Assembly (NCBI GenBank): GCA_025997675.1
Contig: BNUX01000002.1
Span: 1-64,000 of the forward strand
Direction of reading: 5' to 3'
DNA from: Spirochaetia bacterium
GTDB taxonomy: Bacteria; Spirochaetota; Spirochaetia; Treponematales; Breznakiellaceae
Length of the DNA: 64,000 bases
In this document: positions 25,214 through 33,686 of the stretch, in pieces
How the letters are laid out: each line of letters opens with the position of its first letter
Numbering within the stretch: the stretch's first letter is position 1
Notes under the pieces: model-generated
Seen by the model: the letters and a program-made list of their open reading frames with translations, nothing else
What the model was told of the DNA's origin: nothing
The model's database searches: none
Translations under genes and position numbers: made by a program

Positions 25214-26260
25214 TTAGTTATTGCGTGTTTTAAGCGCCAAGGTAGCTTCCATGTTACGCTGAAACTGGTCGACAATAACGGCTACTATGATAACCAAACC
25301 CTTGATAACCATTTGCCAAAATTCGGATACTCCCAGCATAACCATACCATCGTTTAATACACCGATGACAAAGGCGCCGATAATGGTACCCCCAATGGTA
25401 CCGATGCCGCCGGACATACTGGTTCCGCCAAGAACGGAAGCGGCGATGGCGTTCATTTCCCAGGTTTGCCCGGTGTTCGGATGGGCCGAACTTAATTGCG
25501 CCGTAATAATCAGCCCGGTGATGGCGGCGCAAAAACCGGAGAGGATATAGACAAACAGTTTTACCTGTTTCGTTTTGACCCCGGATAATTCCGAGGATTT
25601 TTCATTTCCCCCCACCGCAAAAATATGCCACCCCAGGGGCTGTTTTTTAAAAATAAAAATAACTATTCCGGCGATGATTAACATAATCCACACCGCCAGG
25701 GGCAGCCCTGCTATACGCATTGAGCCCAGCAGCGGAAAACCGGTATTACCCAGCATTGCTTTTCCAACCAAGTTTGCATAGGTTTCACCCCCGGAATAAA
25801 TCATGGCAAGGCCGCGGGCAATGTACATGGTGCCCAGGGTGGTAATAAACGGGGGAACTAAAATATAGCTGATCAAAACCCCATTCAGGGCGCCAACCAG
25901 CACGCCAACCAGGACGGCCAACAGCATCACTATTGGTACGGAAAAGTATATCACCACGCCGAATATTTTTAAGGTCAACCCGTTCAGAATTAAGCCGCCC
26001 GCAATTATACCGCACAGCCCGACAATAGAACCAACCGAAAGATCAATGCCGCCGCTGACAATTACCGCCGTCATACCGATGCCAAGAATCGCATAGAGGG
26101 CCACGTGTTTTGCCACTAAAATAAAACTGGTTATGGTAAAAAAGTTCGGCGCCATAATACTGAATACGATTAGTAATACAATCAGTGCAATGAATGTCCT
26201 TCCCTTCATCAGCAGGAGCTTTAGAGAGGGGAGCTTTGAAAATAAATTATTGTTTATCAT
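25214..26260 (-). CDS. rbsC: Ribose-type ABC transporter permease
   Basis: 348 residues from the ATG at 26260 (ATGA overlap with the stop of rbsA). Hydrophobic throughout, with about ten membrane segments and the sugar-permease signatures 'SGGIDLSVGSIVGLCGIIAG' and 'ALNGVLISYILVPPFITTLGTMYIARG', plus 'LGGTSMSGGIGTIGGTIIGA' near the end. It forms the membrane channel with the RbsA ATPase for a pentose, probably ribose. It is the last gene of the cluster. A 10-residue longer start at 26290 would overlap rbsA by 34 bp and is less likely. Confidence 0.93.
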   Translation of the reverse strand: MINNNLFSKLPSLKLLLMKGRTFIALIVLLIVFSIMAPNFFTITSFILVAKHVALYAILGIGMTAVIVSGGIDLSVGSIVGLCGIIAGGLILNGLTLKIFGVVIYFSVPIVMLLAVLVGVLVGALNGVLISYILVPPFITTLGTMYIARGLAMIYSGGETYANLVGKAMLGNTGFPLLGSMRIAGLPLAVWIMLIIAGIVIFIFKKQPLGWHIFAVGGNEKSSELSGVKTKQVKLFVYILSGFCAAITGLIITAQLSSAHPNTGQTWEMNAIAASVLGGTSMSGGIGTIGGTIIGAFVIGVLNDGMVMLGVSEFWQMVIKGLVIIVAVIVDQFQRNMEATLALKTRNN

Positions 26261-27780
26261 ACCGTTGCCTCCTTTGCGGATGTAGCGCATTTCATCAATG
26301 ATTCTTCGCTGATTTCAGGGCCCCGTAAGAAACCGGCCGCCCTTCCTTCCCGTAAAACCAGGATCTCATCGGAAATGGCAATAATTTCCTTTAACTCGGA
26401 GGACACCACAATAATTGCGATGCCGTCTCTTTTACACTGCTCTATAATGGTAAACACATCCGATTTTGCCCCAATGTCAATGCCCCGGGTCGGTTCGTCC
26501 AGCAGCAATACCTTTGGGTTAGTCAGCAGCCCCTTCCCGATAATAATTTTTTGCTGGTTCCCGCCGGAGAGTGACAATATTGGTAATTTTGGATTTGATA
26601 CCTTTATGCGTAACTCCGCAATGGTTTTCTTTAAATTGCCCTGTAATAGCTGGTTGCTTAAAAAACCAAAACGCTTATTTTTCTTGAGGCTGGACAACAT
26701 CATGTTTTGGGTAACACTCAATACATGAATAAGCCCTTCCCGCTGCCGGTCTTCCGGGACCATTACAAACCCGCGTTCAATTTGGGAGGAGATACTTGTC
26801 GGCTCAATCTGATTACCCAACAGGTGTATCGTCCCCTTATAATAGCGGTGCGCACCCATTAACACTTCTAACAACTCCGTCCGTCCGGACCCAAGCATGC
26901 CATAGATCCCCATTATTTTACCCTGCCGCAGGGCAAAGGAAACATCTTCAAGGTGATACCCGCCGTTGCGTTTGGGGAGCGTAATATTTTTTGCCTCTAA
27001 AATTACCGGCGCATCATTTGTGTCGTACTGCCGCTGATTATAATTTGTTTTTTTACCTATCATTGCCTGAACGATCCAGGGAATATCCACCCCGTCGCAG
27101 GAACGCTGTTCAACAAGCTTGCCGTCCCGCAGTACGGTAATATTATCGCCGATGCGGAGTATCTCATCAAGGCGGTGGGAAATATAGATTATACACACCC
27201 CTTGGGATTTAAGTTCCCGCATGATTTTAAACAGTACCTCAACCTCATCCACCGAAAGTGAAGAGGTGGGCTCATCCATTATCAATACTTTTAAATCCTG
27301 CTGCGCCATGGTCTTGGCAATTTCGACAATCTGCTGCTGCCCAACCCGTAAATTCCGTACATACGCTAAAGGATCTATCGGATGTTCCATCTTTTCCAGG
27401 AGTGCACGTGTTTTTTCAATATGGGTCTTATTGTCCAATACACCGAACTTTTTACTTTCCCGTGCCATGAATATGTTTTGATACACCATCATGTTCGGCA
27501 GCAGGTTTAGTTCCTGATGAATGATGCCGATTCCCATACGGGAAGCATCAATGGTGTTTTTAGGATTAATTTCTTCGCCGTTTAAATAAAGGGTCCCCCC
27601 GGAGGGCTGCGTTATACCGGCAATAATCTTCATCAGCGTTGATTTGCCGGCGCCGTTTTCTCCCACCAGGACGTTAATAGTACCGTGCAGTGCGGTAAAG
27701 TCTACATGATCCAGGGCAAGGACACCCGGATACTGCTTGCATATACCCTGCGCGGAAAGACAAACATCAGTTTTGTTCAT
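26257..27780 (-). CDS. rbsA: Ribose-type ABC transporter, tandem ATP-binding protein
   Basis: 507 residues with two ABC domains, as in RbsA/MglA/XylG. The first has Walker A GENGAGKSTLMK (about 39-50), signature 'LRVGQQQIVEIAKTMA' and Walker B 'VLIMDEPTSSLSVDE'. The second has a degenerate Walker A (GMLGSGRTELLE), signature 'LSGGNQQKIIIGKGL' and 'VLLLDEPTRGIDIGAKSD'. This asymmetry is normal for the family. It powers sugar import with RbsC and the binding protein. Its start overlaps the DUF2291 stop by 4 bp and its stop overlaps rbsC, so three genes are coupled. Confidence 0.95.
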   Translation of the reverse strand: MNKTDVCLSAQGICKQYPGVLALDHVDFTALHGTINVLVGENGAGKSTLMKIIAGITQPSGGTLYLNGEEINPKNTIDASRMGIGIIHQELNLLPNMMVYQNIFMARESKKFGVLDNKTHIEKTRALLEKMEHPIDPLAYVRNLRVGQQQIVEIAKTMAQQDLKVLIMDEPTSSLSVDEVEVLFKIMRELKSQGVCIIYISHRLDEILRIGDNITVLRDGKLVEQRSCDGVDIPWIVQAMIGKKTNYNQRQYDTNDAPVILEAKNITLPKRNGGYHLEDVSFALRQGKIMGIYGMLGSGRTELLEVLMGAHRYYKGTIHLLGNQIEPTSISSQIERGFVMVPEDRQREGLIHVLSVTQNMMLSSLKKNKRFGFLSNQLLQGNLKKTIAELRIKVSNPKLPILSLSGGNQQKIIIGKGLLTNPKVLLLDEPTRGIDIGAKSDVFTIIEQCKRDGIAIIVVSSELKEIIAISDEILVLREGRAAGFLRGPEISEESLMKCATSAKEATV

Positions 27781-28451
27781 TGCTTCACCGATAATTTTAC
27801 CGCCGTAAGAACGATATCGCTTTCTTCCGCGTTTCGCTGCATAAAAGCGCCGGTAAACGCTATCTCTTTTCCAAGCGCCCCATCAATTCCCGATACCCCA
27901 ACAATATCCCGGTCAACCTTGCGGTTAAGGGCGTTGGAAATATTATTAAACACGATTTGATTTTCATAATCATTAAACTGAATGAATTGTAGTGAATCCC
28001 GCAAGGCCACCCCTTTGTAAACGGGCCCTATTTGAATTGACAAAGTAACCGGATCATCCGGACTTCCTGCGGCGAGTACCGCATATCCGTTGCGGCTTTC
28101 CCGGTTGATCTCTTTAACCGTTCCCGAACCATAAACCGTAAACACCCAGCTGCTTTTATCGTTGCTCCGAACCCCGTATTGCTGGCAGGCCGAATCAAAA
28201 TTTGCCGCAAGGGCGGTTTTTACTTTTATAATATCAACGGCATTTTCTTCGAATAGTGGTATAGCCTTTGTCCCCCAAATGTCTTCAACAAATTCATCGG
28301 GATCAAATTGTTTTTCAAACACCGAACCCTGCCCGGTATTTTCCGCCGTAGTACGGCGGGTGCGGTAAATTATGGCGCCGTCATCCAGCTTTACCACCGT
28401 ACAGGCATTCAACAGACATAAAAAAAACCACATGGACAAGTGCTTTACCAT
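27777..28451 (-). CDS. DUF2291 lipoprotein of the sugar transporter cluster
   Basis: 224 residues. A short signal sequence ends in a lipobox (LLNAC, Cys17), so the mature protein is probably lipid-anchored. It then carries the DUF2291 pattern ('VVKLDDG...FDPDEFVEDIWGTKAIPLFEENA' and '...VFTVYGSGTVKEINRESRNGYA'). DUF2291 proteins are found beside ribose/pentose ABC transporters; their role is unknown, possibly an accessory to substrate capture. The gene is separated from rbsB by an intrinsic terminator and coupled to rbsA by a 4-bp overlap, so it travels with the membrane components. Confidence 0.85.
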   Translation of the reverse strand: MVKHLSMWFFLCLLNACTVVKLDDGAIIYRTRRTTAENTGQGSVFEKQFDPDEFVEDIWGTKAIPLFEENAVDIIKVKTALAANFDSACQQYGVRSNDKSSWVFTVYGSGTVKEINRESRNGYAVLAAGSPDDPVTLSIQIGPVYKGVALRDSLQFIQFNDYENQIVFNNISNALNRKVDRDIVGVSGIDGALGKEIAFTGAFMQRNAEESDIVLTAVKLSVKQ

Positions 28452-28471
28452 AAGCTCCCCCTTTTCCCGCT

Positions 28472-28509
28472 AAAAAGGGGAACAGTACCCTTTTGCTATA
28501 CTGTTCCCC
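28472..28509 (-). terminator. Intrinsic terminator between rbsB and DUF2291-rbsA-rbsC
   Basis: Perfect 11-bp stem GGGGAACAGTA/TACTGTTCCCC with an 11-nt loop, followed on the minus strand by TTTTT (28472-28476). It lies 15 bp after the rbsB stop and 21 bp before the DUF2291 start, so it should reduce transcription of the membrane genes. Confidence 0.88.
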
Positions 28510-28523
28510 CCAATAAGCCAGGC

Positions 28524-29489
28524 CTATTTCATTACATATCCCTCAAGCTGCTTGGCATTCTGGGCGGTAATAGTTACGCAGGGAACAAGCTGCTTTTCCG
28601 GCTGGCCGGTGGAGCCGGTCTTCAGATATTTATCAAGCTGCTCTACGGCAATCTGCGCATATCCGTACGCCGTTTGAAGCGTGGTAATCTGCATATCCCC
28701 GGCAAGGATCGCGTCCCGCGCCTCATCGGAACCATCGAAGCCCATGATCACGGTGTTCGTAATCCCGGCGGCTTTTAAGGCCTGGATCGCGCCAAGAGCC
28801 ATGGTGTCGTTCCCGGAAATAACGCCCTTGATATTCCGGTTTGTCTGAATGATCGAATCCATTTTACTGTACGCTTCGGCTGTGCTCCAATTCGCTACTT
28901 GCTTTGAGATATTGACAAGCCCCGGATACTGATCAATAACATCGTGGTAACCGGCGCTTCGCACCGCAGCGTTATTGTCAAATTCCGGACCGAGGAGCTC
29001 AACATAGTTTCCCGTTTCGCCCATGAGCTTAACCCACTCTTCTGCGGCGGCCCGTGCCCCGGCGTAATTATCCGAAACGATCTGGGCAACCCCTATGCCG
29101 GTCTGATTAATCTCCCGTCCGATAAGGAATGTCGGAATTCCGGCATCCTTTGCTTTTTGTACGGAAGCGCCGGTCGCGCTGGCACTGGCATTATCAGAAA
29201 TGATACCCACCACTTTTGCGGCGATAGCGGCCTCATACAACTGATCCTGCTTCGTGACATCGTCATCATGGGAGAAGGTCTGGTAGGTGTATCCCAGTTC
29301 CTTCAGCTTTGCTTCGGCGCCCATCACTTCCGCCTTAAAATAGGGATTGGCCTGGGAAGGATCAATAATATACACCAAGCCTCCGACTTTTGACTTGGAT
29401 TGATCACTGCCGCCGCCGCTCCAGCCCGACATGGTTACCACCAACCCAAGAACCACCAAGAACACAAAAAACCTCGTACTCCTCTTCAT
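28524..29489 (-). CDS. rbsB: Ribose-type periplasmic substrate-binding protein
   Basis: 321 residues from the ATG at 29489 (ribosome-binding site AGAGG); an upstream ATG adds MLRRRG. Signal peptide, then a type 1 periplasmic binding protein fold: 'VGGLVYIIDPSQANPYFKAE', 'GIISDNASASATGASVQKAKDAGIPTFLIG', 'GVISGNDTMALGAIQALKAAG', 'VIMGFDGSDEARDAILAGD'. The signal region reads TMSGW-SGGG where a lipobox Cys would be expected (SGC-SGGG), so the anchor may be lost (one base change, TGG for TGC/TGT). It delivers sugar to RbsAC. The downstream terminator probably keeps its expression above that of the membrane subunits. Confidence 0.93.
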   Translation of the reverse strand: MKRSTRFFVFLVVLGLVVTMSGWSGGGSDQSKSKVGGLVYIIDPSQANPYFKAEVMGAEAKLKELGYTYQTFSHDDDVTKQDQLYEAAIAAKVVGIISDNASASATGASVQKAKDAGIPTFLIGREINQTGIGVAQIVSDNYAGARAAAEEWVKLMGETGNYVELLGPEFDNNAAVRSAGYHDVIDQYPGLVNISKQVANWSTAEAYSKMDSIIQTNRNIKGVISGNDTMALGAIQALKAAGITNTVIMGFDGSDEARDAILAGDMQITTLQTAYGYAQIAVEQLDKYLKTGSTGQPEKQLVPCVTITAQNAKQLEGYVMK

Positions 29490-29533
29490 ACCTCTTCTCC
29501 TCAACACATAATAGTTACTCCGGAAACTCCGGA

Positions 29534-30010
29534 TTATTGTTTTTCTTTGTACGCAACCCGATCCTTATAAAAATCGGGAACAACAACGCCCTTCTTGCTG
29601 AAATATGCCGGGGCGTCAATGCCGGAAACAAATACGATATTCCCCCACGGCTCCAGCCCCCCGGACCTGATAAATACCTTCGCGGCATTCTTCCATTTCC
29701 CAAGAATGTCCGTATGGGGTACCGTTTCCACCGCACAACGATCGATCAGATCCTTTAAGCCCTGATGAAACACGGGATTGTAAAGCTTGTTTTCTTCGGC
29801 AACGATAACCTGCTCATAGATATAGTCGCCGACAAGCAGTTCCGCTACGGTCAGCACGCTCGGCAGATCCTGGGTAATTGCCAAATCAACAATCGTAACC
29901 CCATCCCGGGGAATGGGGAATCCCGCATCGCAGACCATGAGAACATCCCCATGGCCCATCTCGGCAATTGCGCTGTTAAACGCCCGGTTCAATATTTTTC
30001 CTTTCTTCAT
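29534..30010 (-). CDS. rbsD: D-ribose pyranase (RbsD family)
   Basis: 158 residues, slightly longer than the usual 131-140. Family features: 'MKKGKILNRAFNSAIAEMGHGD' with the catalytic His20, 'CDAGFPIP' with Asp28, and 'VFIRSGGLEPWGNIVFVSG' near the end. The last motif is normally 'RsGe.sPYANiil', so the catalytic Tyr is Trp here while the Asn is kept. RbsD interconverts beta-pyran and beta-furan forms of ribose so the kinase can use it. It lies between rbsK and rbsB in the operon. The Trp may alter activity or substrate; FucU-like mutarotase is the alternative. Confidence 0.88.
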   Translation of the reverse strand: MKKGKILNRAFNSAIAEMGHGDVLMVCDAGFPIPRDGVTIVDLAITQDLPSVLTVAELLVGDYIYEQVIVAEENKLYNPVFHQGLKDLIDRCAVETVPHTDILGKWKNAAKVFIRSGGLEPWGNIVFVSGIDAPAYFSKKGVVVPDFYKDRVAYKEKQ

Positions 30011-30025
30011 ACCGTAACCCTCCGC

Positions 30026-30949
30026 TTATAATTTGTTGATGACTTTATCAACATCTTCCCGTGACGGGATTGATTCCACTACGCCATACTTGGTAACACT
30101 GATACTGGCGGCGGTATTCGCAAATGCTATCGCCTTGTCCAGGGGAAGCCCCTCGCCAATGGCCACCGCCAGGCCGCCGGCAAAGGTGTCCCCGGCGCCG
30201 GTGGTATCCACGGGGATAAAACTTTTATCCGCCGGTATATGCCGCATCCCCGCCTTATTCACCAGCAGCGCCCCCTCCTCTCCCAGGGTGATAATAATCT
30301 CTTTAATCCCCGTGGATGCAAGGAGTTTTTTGCCCAGTTCCTCCGGAGGGATCCCGGCGTCCGGCGCGATACCAAGCATCTGCTTCGCCTCGGTTTCATT
30401 GGGGGTGATGATATCCACACTCTTAAGAAGTTCCTCCGGAAACGGCTGGTACGGGGCAGGATTAAGAATGACACAGACCCCCTTCTCTTTCGCGCGTTTT
30501 GCGGCGTAGGCCACGGTGGGTAAATCCGCTTCAAACTGCATTAATAACACCTTGCAATCCGCCCATTCATTTTCCAGGGCGTCTATATCCTCAGGGCCAA
30601 CCTCCATGACCGCATCAAAATTGATGATGATACGGTTCTGGCCGGATTCTTCAACCATCACAAAGCCCACACCGGTGGCATTTTTTTCAGATCGCTTTAC
30701 CCGGCTCCGGATGCCCTCTTCCTTGAACAGGGCTATTGCGGCATCCCCCAGGCTGTCTTTTCCCACGCAGGACACAAAGCAGACATCGCCGCCCAGCCGT
30801 GCGGCGGCTATGGCCTGGTTAGACCCCTTCCCGCCGTGTAATTGACAGAAATCTTTTCCTAATACCGTTTGCCCCTTCGCCGGAAAAGTTTTGCAGCTCA
30901 TCGTCATTCCCACACAATAACTGCCGTAGACCATGATACGGGACTTCAC
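30026..30949 (-). CDS. rbsK: Ribokinase
   Basis: 307 residues of the PfkB family. The first signature is 'GKDFCQLHGGKGSNQAIAAARLGG' at about 33-55 and the second 'DTTGAGDTFAGGLAVAIGEG' at about 247-266, with the catalytic Asp in GAGD. The phosphate-binding 'ITPNETEAKQMLG' is at about 178. It phosphorylates ribose at O5 to ribose-5-phosphate for the pentose phosphate pathway and nucleotide synthesis. It lies 12 bp downstream of the UroD-like gene and 15 bp upstream of rbsD, so one operon is likely. Confidence 0.95.
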   Translation of the reverse strand: MKSRIMVYGSYCVGMTMSCKTFPAKGQTVLGKDFCQLHGGKGSNQAIAAARLGGDVCFVSCVGKDSLGDAAIALFKEEGIRSRVKRSEKNATGVGFVMVEESGQNRIIINFDAVMEVGPEDIDALENEWADCKVLLMQFEADLPTVAYAAKRAKEKGVCVILNPAPYQPFPEELLKSVDIITPNETEAKQMLGIAPDAGIPPEELGKKLLASTGIKEIIITLGEEGALLVNKAGMRHIPADKSFIPVDTTGAGDTFAGGLAVAIGEGLPLDKAIAFANTAASISVTKYGVVESIPSREDVDKVINKL

Positions 30950-30961
30950 CTTCTTCCTCCT

Positions 30962-32194
30962 TTACAGAACCGGATACCGGCCAAAATCTTTCGCCGCCTT
31001 ATAAAGCGCCGCAATATTCTCAGGCGGAATGGTGGCCTGGATATTGTGATCCTGGCAGAATACAAAACCGCCGCCGGGGGCAAATATTTTAATCATCTCC
31101 CCGGCCTCTTTCCGGACCGCCTCTGCAGACTTAGTAGTCATGGTAGTCTGGGTAGAACAGCTTCCTCCCCAAAAGACCAGGGAAGCGCCGAACTCCTTTT
31201 TCAAATGCCGGGGATCCATACCGGCGGCGGCAATTTGAATCGGGTTAAGAATATCTATACCCGCATCTATCAAGTCCGGTATCAGGGGCACTATAGCGCC
31301 GCAACAGTGGAAAAATATTTTCAGATGCGGCTTCTTGGCCTTGATAAAGCGGTGTATTTTTGTGTGGAATGGTTTAAGAACATTCCTGAAAACATTCGGT
31401 GAAATTAACAGGCTGTTCTGTGCGCCGTAATCATCATGGAGCTGAATAATTTGAAGGTAATCCCCCACCGCATCCAGGTAGGTATCCAGCATACCAATAT
31501 AGGCGGTGGTCAGTTTGTCCAGATAGTATTCCACCAGCTCCGGCTCGGCGATCAAGTTCTCCAAATAGCTTTCATACCCGAAGTCTTTGGCGCCCCGTTC
31601 AAAAAGACTTGTTGAGGTGGTGCCAATCACCGCATAGGGAGTCTCTTCATAGAGCTCCTTTGCCCGCTTCTTTAAATAATCCAGCTCTTCCGCACTGATT
31701 TCAGGAAGGCTCATCTTTGCATCAATGCCGTCCTCTGTATCAACACCTTCCAGGGGATGGTACATATCGTCAAAGAACAGCCCACCCTCCGGACGCTTAA
31801 AAGTCACCACCCCTTTGGCATTCCGAATCACCGCAGAACCATCGCCCTGCTTCTCGTAGTGAAACCCGGAGGGGACCTGGGCCGTACTGCCGTCCATCAG
31901 CGTTTCCGGGCGATATCCCCGGTTAAGCGCAACCCCCATGGAGGGAGCAAGCCGGTGCAGTTGGATAATATCACCGCCCATAAGACGGCGGACCTGATCA
32001 TCGGTTTCCGACAGAAGCTGCCGCATATCAAAAACAACATTATCCAGGGGAAGCTGCAGGTGTTGCAAAAGCTTCCCGTATGCCAGGGCATTGATGCCGC
32101 TGGACCGGGTAGAAGCAAAGTCTACCGGGATTCTATCCGGTTCCCGGTGTTCCAGGGCGCATAATACCCGTGACCGGGACGTAAACTCAGTCAT
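30962..32194 (-). CDS. Uroporphyrinogen decarboxylase-fold protein of the rbs operon
   Basis: 410 residues with the UroD/methyltransferase-A barrel: 'SRSRVLCALEHREPDRIPVDF' at the start, 'IQLHDDYGAQNSLLISPNVFRNVLKPF' in the middle, 'KIFFHCCGAIVPLIPDLIDAGIDILNPIQIAAAGMDP' and 'PGGGFVFCQDHNIQATIPPEN' near the end. No heme genes are nearby. The His-Cys-Cys near residue 300 and Cys near 385 could bind zinc, as in the MtaA/CmuA-type methyltransferases. UroD-fold proteins are recurrent in sugar clusters, with unknown function. It is the first gene after the rbs promoter (ribosome-binding site GGAGG), so it may act on an imported sugar derivative. Confidence 0.85.
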   Translation of the reverse strand: MTEFTSRSRVLCALEHREPDRIPVDFASTRSSGINALAYGKLLQHLQLPLDNVVFDMRQLLSETDDQVRRLMGGDIIQLHRLAPSMGVALNRGYRPETLMDGSTAQVPSGFHYEKQGDGSAVIRNAKGVVTFKRPEGGLFFDDMYHPLEGVDTEDGIDAKMSLPEISAEELDYLKKRAKELYEETPYAVIGTTSTSLFERGAKDFGYESYLENLIAEPELVEYYLDKLTTAYIGMLDTYLDAVGDYLQIIQLHDDYGAQNSLLISPNVFRNVLKPFHTKIHRFIKAKKPHLKIFFHCCGAIVPLIPDLIDAGIDILNPIQIAAAGMDPRHLKKEFGASLVFWGGSCSTQTTMTTKSAEAVRKEAGEMIKIFAPGGGFVFCQDHNIQATIPPENIAALYKAAKDFGRYPVL

Positions 32195-32210
32195 ACAAAC
32201 TCCTCCACGA

Positions 32211-32240
32211 AGCGTAGCCGTTTATAGGTCCCTATGTCAA
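32211..32240 (-). promoter_or_regulatory. rbs operon promoter
   Basis: Minus strand TTGACA (32235-32240), 18-bp spacer, TACGCT (32211-32216). Its -35 lies 3 bp from the glyS -35; together they form the inverted repeat GTCAA-caa-TTGAC. Confidence 0.65.
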
Positions 32241-32243
32241 CAA

Positions 32244-32272
32244 TTGACCCTATCCCCTTTCTTCTATATACT
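32244..32272 (+). promoter_or_regulatory. glyS promoter
   Basis: TTGACC (32244-32249), 17-bp spacer, TATACT (32267-32272), giving a leader of about 15 nt before the ATG at 32294. Confidence 0.78.
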
Positions 32273-32293
32273 ACCTCCACTAAGGAGAACCAC

Positions 32294-33682
32294 ATGTCCG
32301 AAGAACTAACCGAGTATCAGGGTCCAGCCACTATGGAGAAAATCACGTCCCTTGCCAAACGGCGGGGGTTTGTGTTTCAGTCGTCGGAGATTTACGGGGG
32401 CCAGAGCGGCGCCTGGGATTATGGGCCCCTGGGGATAGAGCTGAAAAACCGCATTTCCCGAAACTGGTGGAAAACGATGACCCAGCTCCATGACAATATC
32501 GTGGGCCTGGATGCGGCCATCCTGATGCACCCCCGGACCTGGGAAGCCTCGGGGCATGTGGAAAACTTTACCGACCCCCTGGTGGACTGCAAGAAGTGCA
32601 AAACCCGGTTCAGGGCGGACCAGATAGACCCTGCAAACCTGGCGGAAAAGAAATGCCCCGACTGCGGGGGGGAACTGACGGATACCCGGAAGTTCAACCT
32701 GATGTTTAAGACCCACATCGGCCCGGTGGAGGCGGAGGCAGGCGCGGTGGACACCAACCTTATCTACCTGCGCCCCGAAACTGCCCAGGGGATTTACGTC
32801 AACTACAAGAACATCATCCAGAGTAACCGGATGAAGATACCCTTCGGAATTGCCCAGATCGGCAAGGCCTTCCGGAACGAGATTGTGACCAAGAACTTCA
32901 TTTTCCGTACCTGCGAATTTGAGCAGATGGAGATGCAGTACTTTGTGAAGCCCGGCACCGATGTTGACACCTTCAATGAATGGAAAGTTCAGCGCTGGGC
33001 CTACTACGAAAAGCTGGGGGTCAAGATGGACCACCTCCGCTGGCACCAGCACGGCCCGGATGAGCTGGCCCACTACGCCAAGGACGCCTACGACATTGAG
33101 TACCTGTTTCCCATGGGCTGGAAGGAGCTTGAGGGCATCCACAACCGCTCCAACTACGACCTCACCCGGCATACCGAGTTCAGCGGCAAGGACCTGCAAT
33201 ATATCGACCAGGAAAGCGGTAACGAGCGATACATTCCCTTCATCATTGAAACCTCTGCGGGGCTCACCCGGACCCTGCTGATGATCCTCTGCGATGCCTA
33301 CGACGAGGAGAAGGTGGCGGATAAGGGTAACGACGACGATTACCGGACGGTGCTGCGTTTCCACCCCACCATTGCCCCCATCACGGTGGCTATCCTGCCG
33401 CTGATGAAGAAGGACGGCCTGGCGGAACTGGCCCAGGATATCCGCGCCGAACTGCGGGAGGACTTTGCCACCGACTACGACCAGTCCGGGGCTATCGGGC
33501 GGCGGTACCGGCGGCAGGACGAGGCGGGGACCCCCTTCTGCGTCACCGTCGACTACGAGTCCAAGGACAACGGTACCGTGACCCTGCGCTTCCGGGATTC
33601 CATGGAACAGGTCAGGATTCCCCGGGCGGAACTGGGGGATAGGCTGCGGAAGGAGATCCGGGAGTATAAGCGGATTAAATAG
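32294..33682 (+). CDS. glyS: Glycyl-tRNA synthetase (homodimeric, class II)
   Basis: 462 residues from the ATG at 32294, preceded by AAGGAG; the upstream ATG at 32234 lies before the promoter and is excluded. Class II motifs: 'YGPLGIELKNRISRNWW' near the start, 'KIPFGIAQIGKAFRNEI' (motif 2) at about 180, and 'IPFIIETSAGLTRTLLMIL' (motif 3). A zinc-binding insertion has Cys pairs 'CKKCKTRF...KKCPDCGGEL' at about 100-135. It charges tRNA-Gly and is the eukaryote/archaea-like dimeric form found in spirochaetes, rather than the alpha2beta2 GlyQS type. The C-terminal anticodon-binding domain is present. Confidence 0.97.
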   Translation: MSEELTEYQGPATMEKITSLAKRRGFVFQSSEIYGGQSGAWDYGPLGIELKNRISRNWWKTMTQLHDNIVGLDAAILMHPRTWEASGHVENFTDPLVDCKKCKTRFRADQIDPANLAEKKCPDCGGELTDTRKFNLMFKTHIGPVEAEAGAVDTNLIYLRPETAQGIYVNYKNIIQSNRMKIPFGIAQIGKAFRNEIVTKNFIFRTCEFEQMEMQYFVKPGTDVDTFNEWKVQRWAYYEKLGVKMDHLRWHQHGPDELAHYAKDAYDIEYLFPMGWKELEGIHNRSNYDLTRHTEFSGKDLQYIDQESGNERYIPFIIETSAGLTRTLLMILCDAYDEEKVADKGNDDDYRTVLRFHPTIAPITVAILPLMKKDGLAELAQDIRAELREDFATDYDQSGAIGRRYRRQDEAGTPFCVTVDYESKDNGTVTLRFRDSMEQVRIPRAELGDRLRKEIREYKRIK

Positions 33683-33686
33683 GCCC

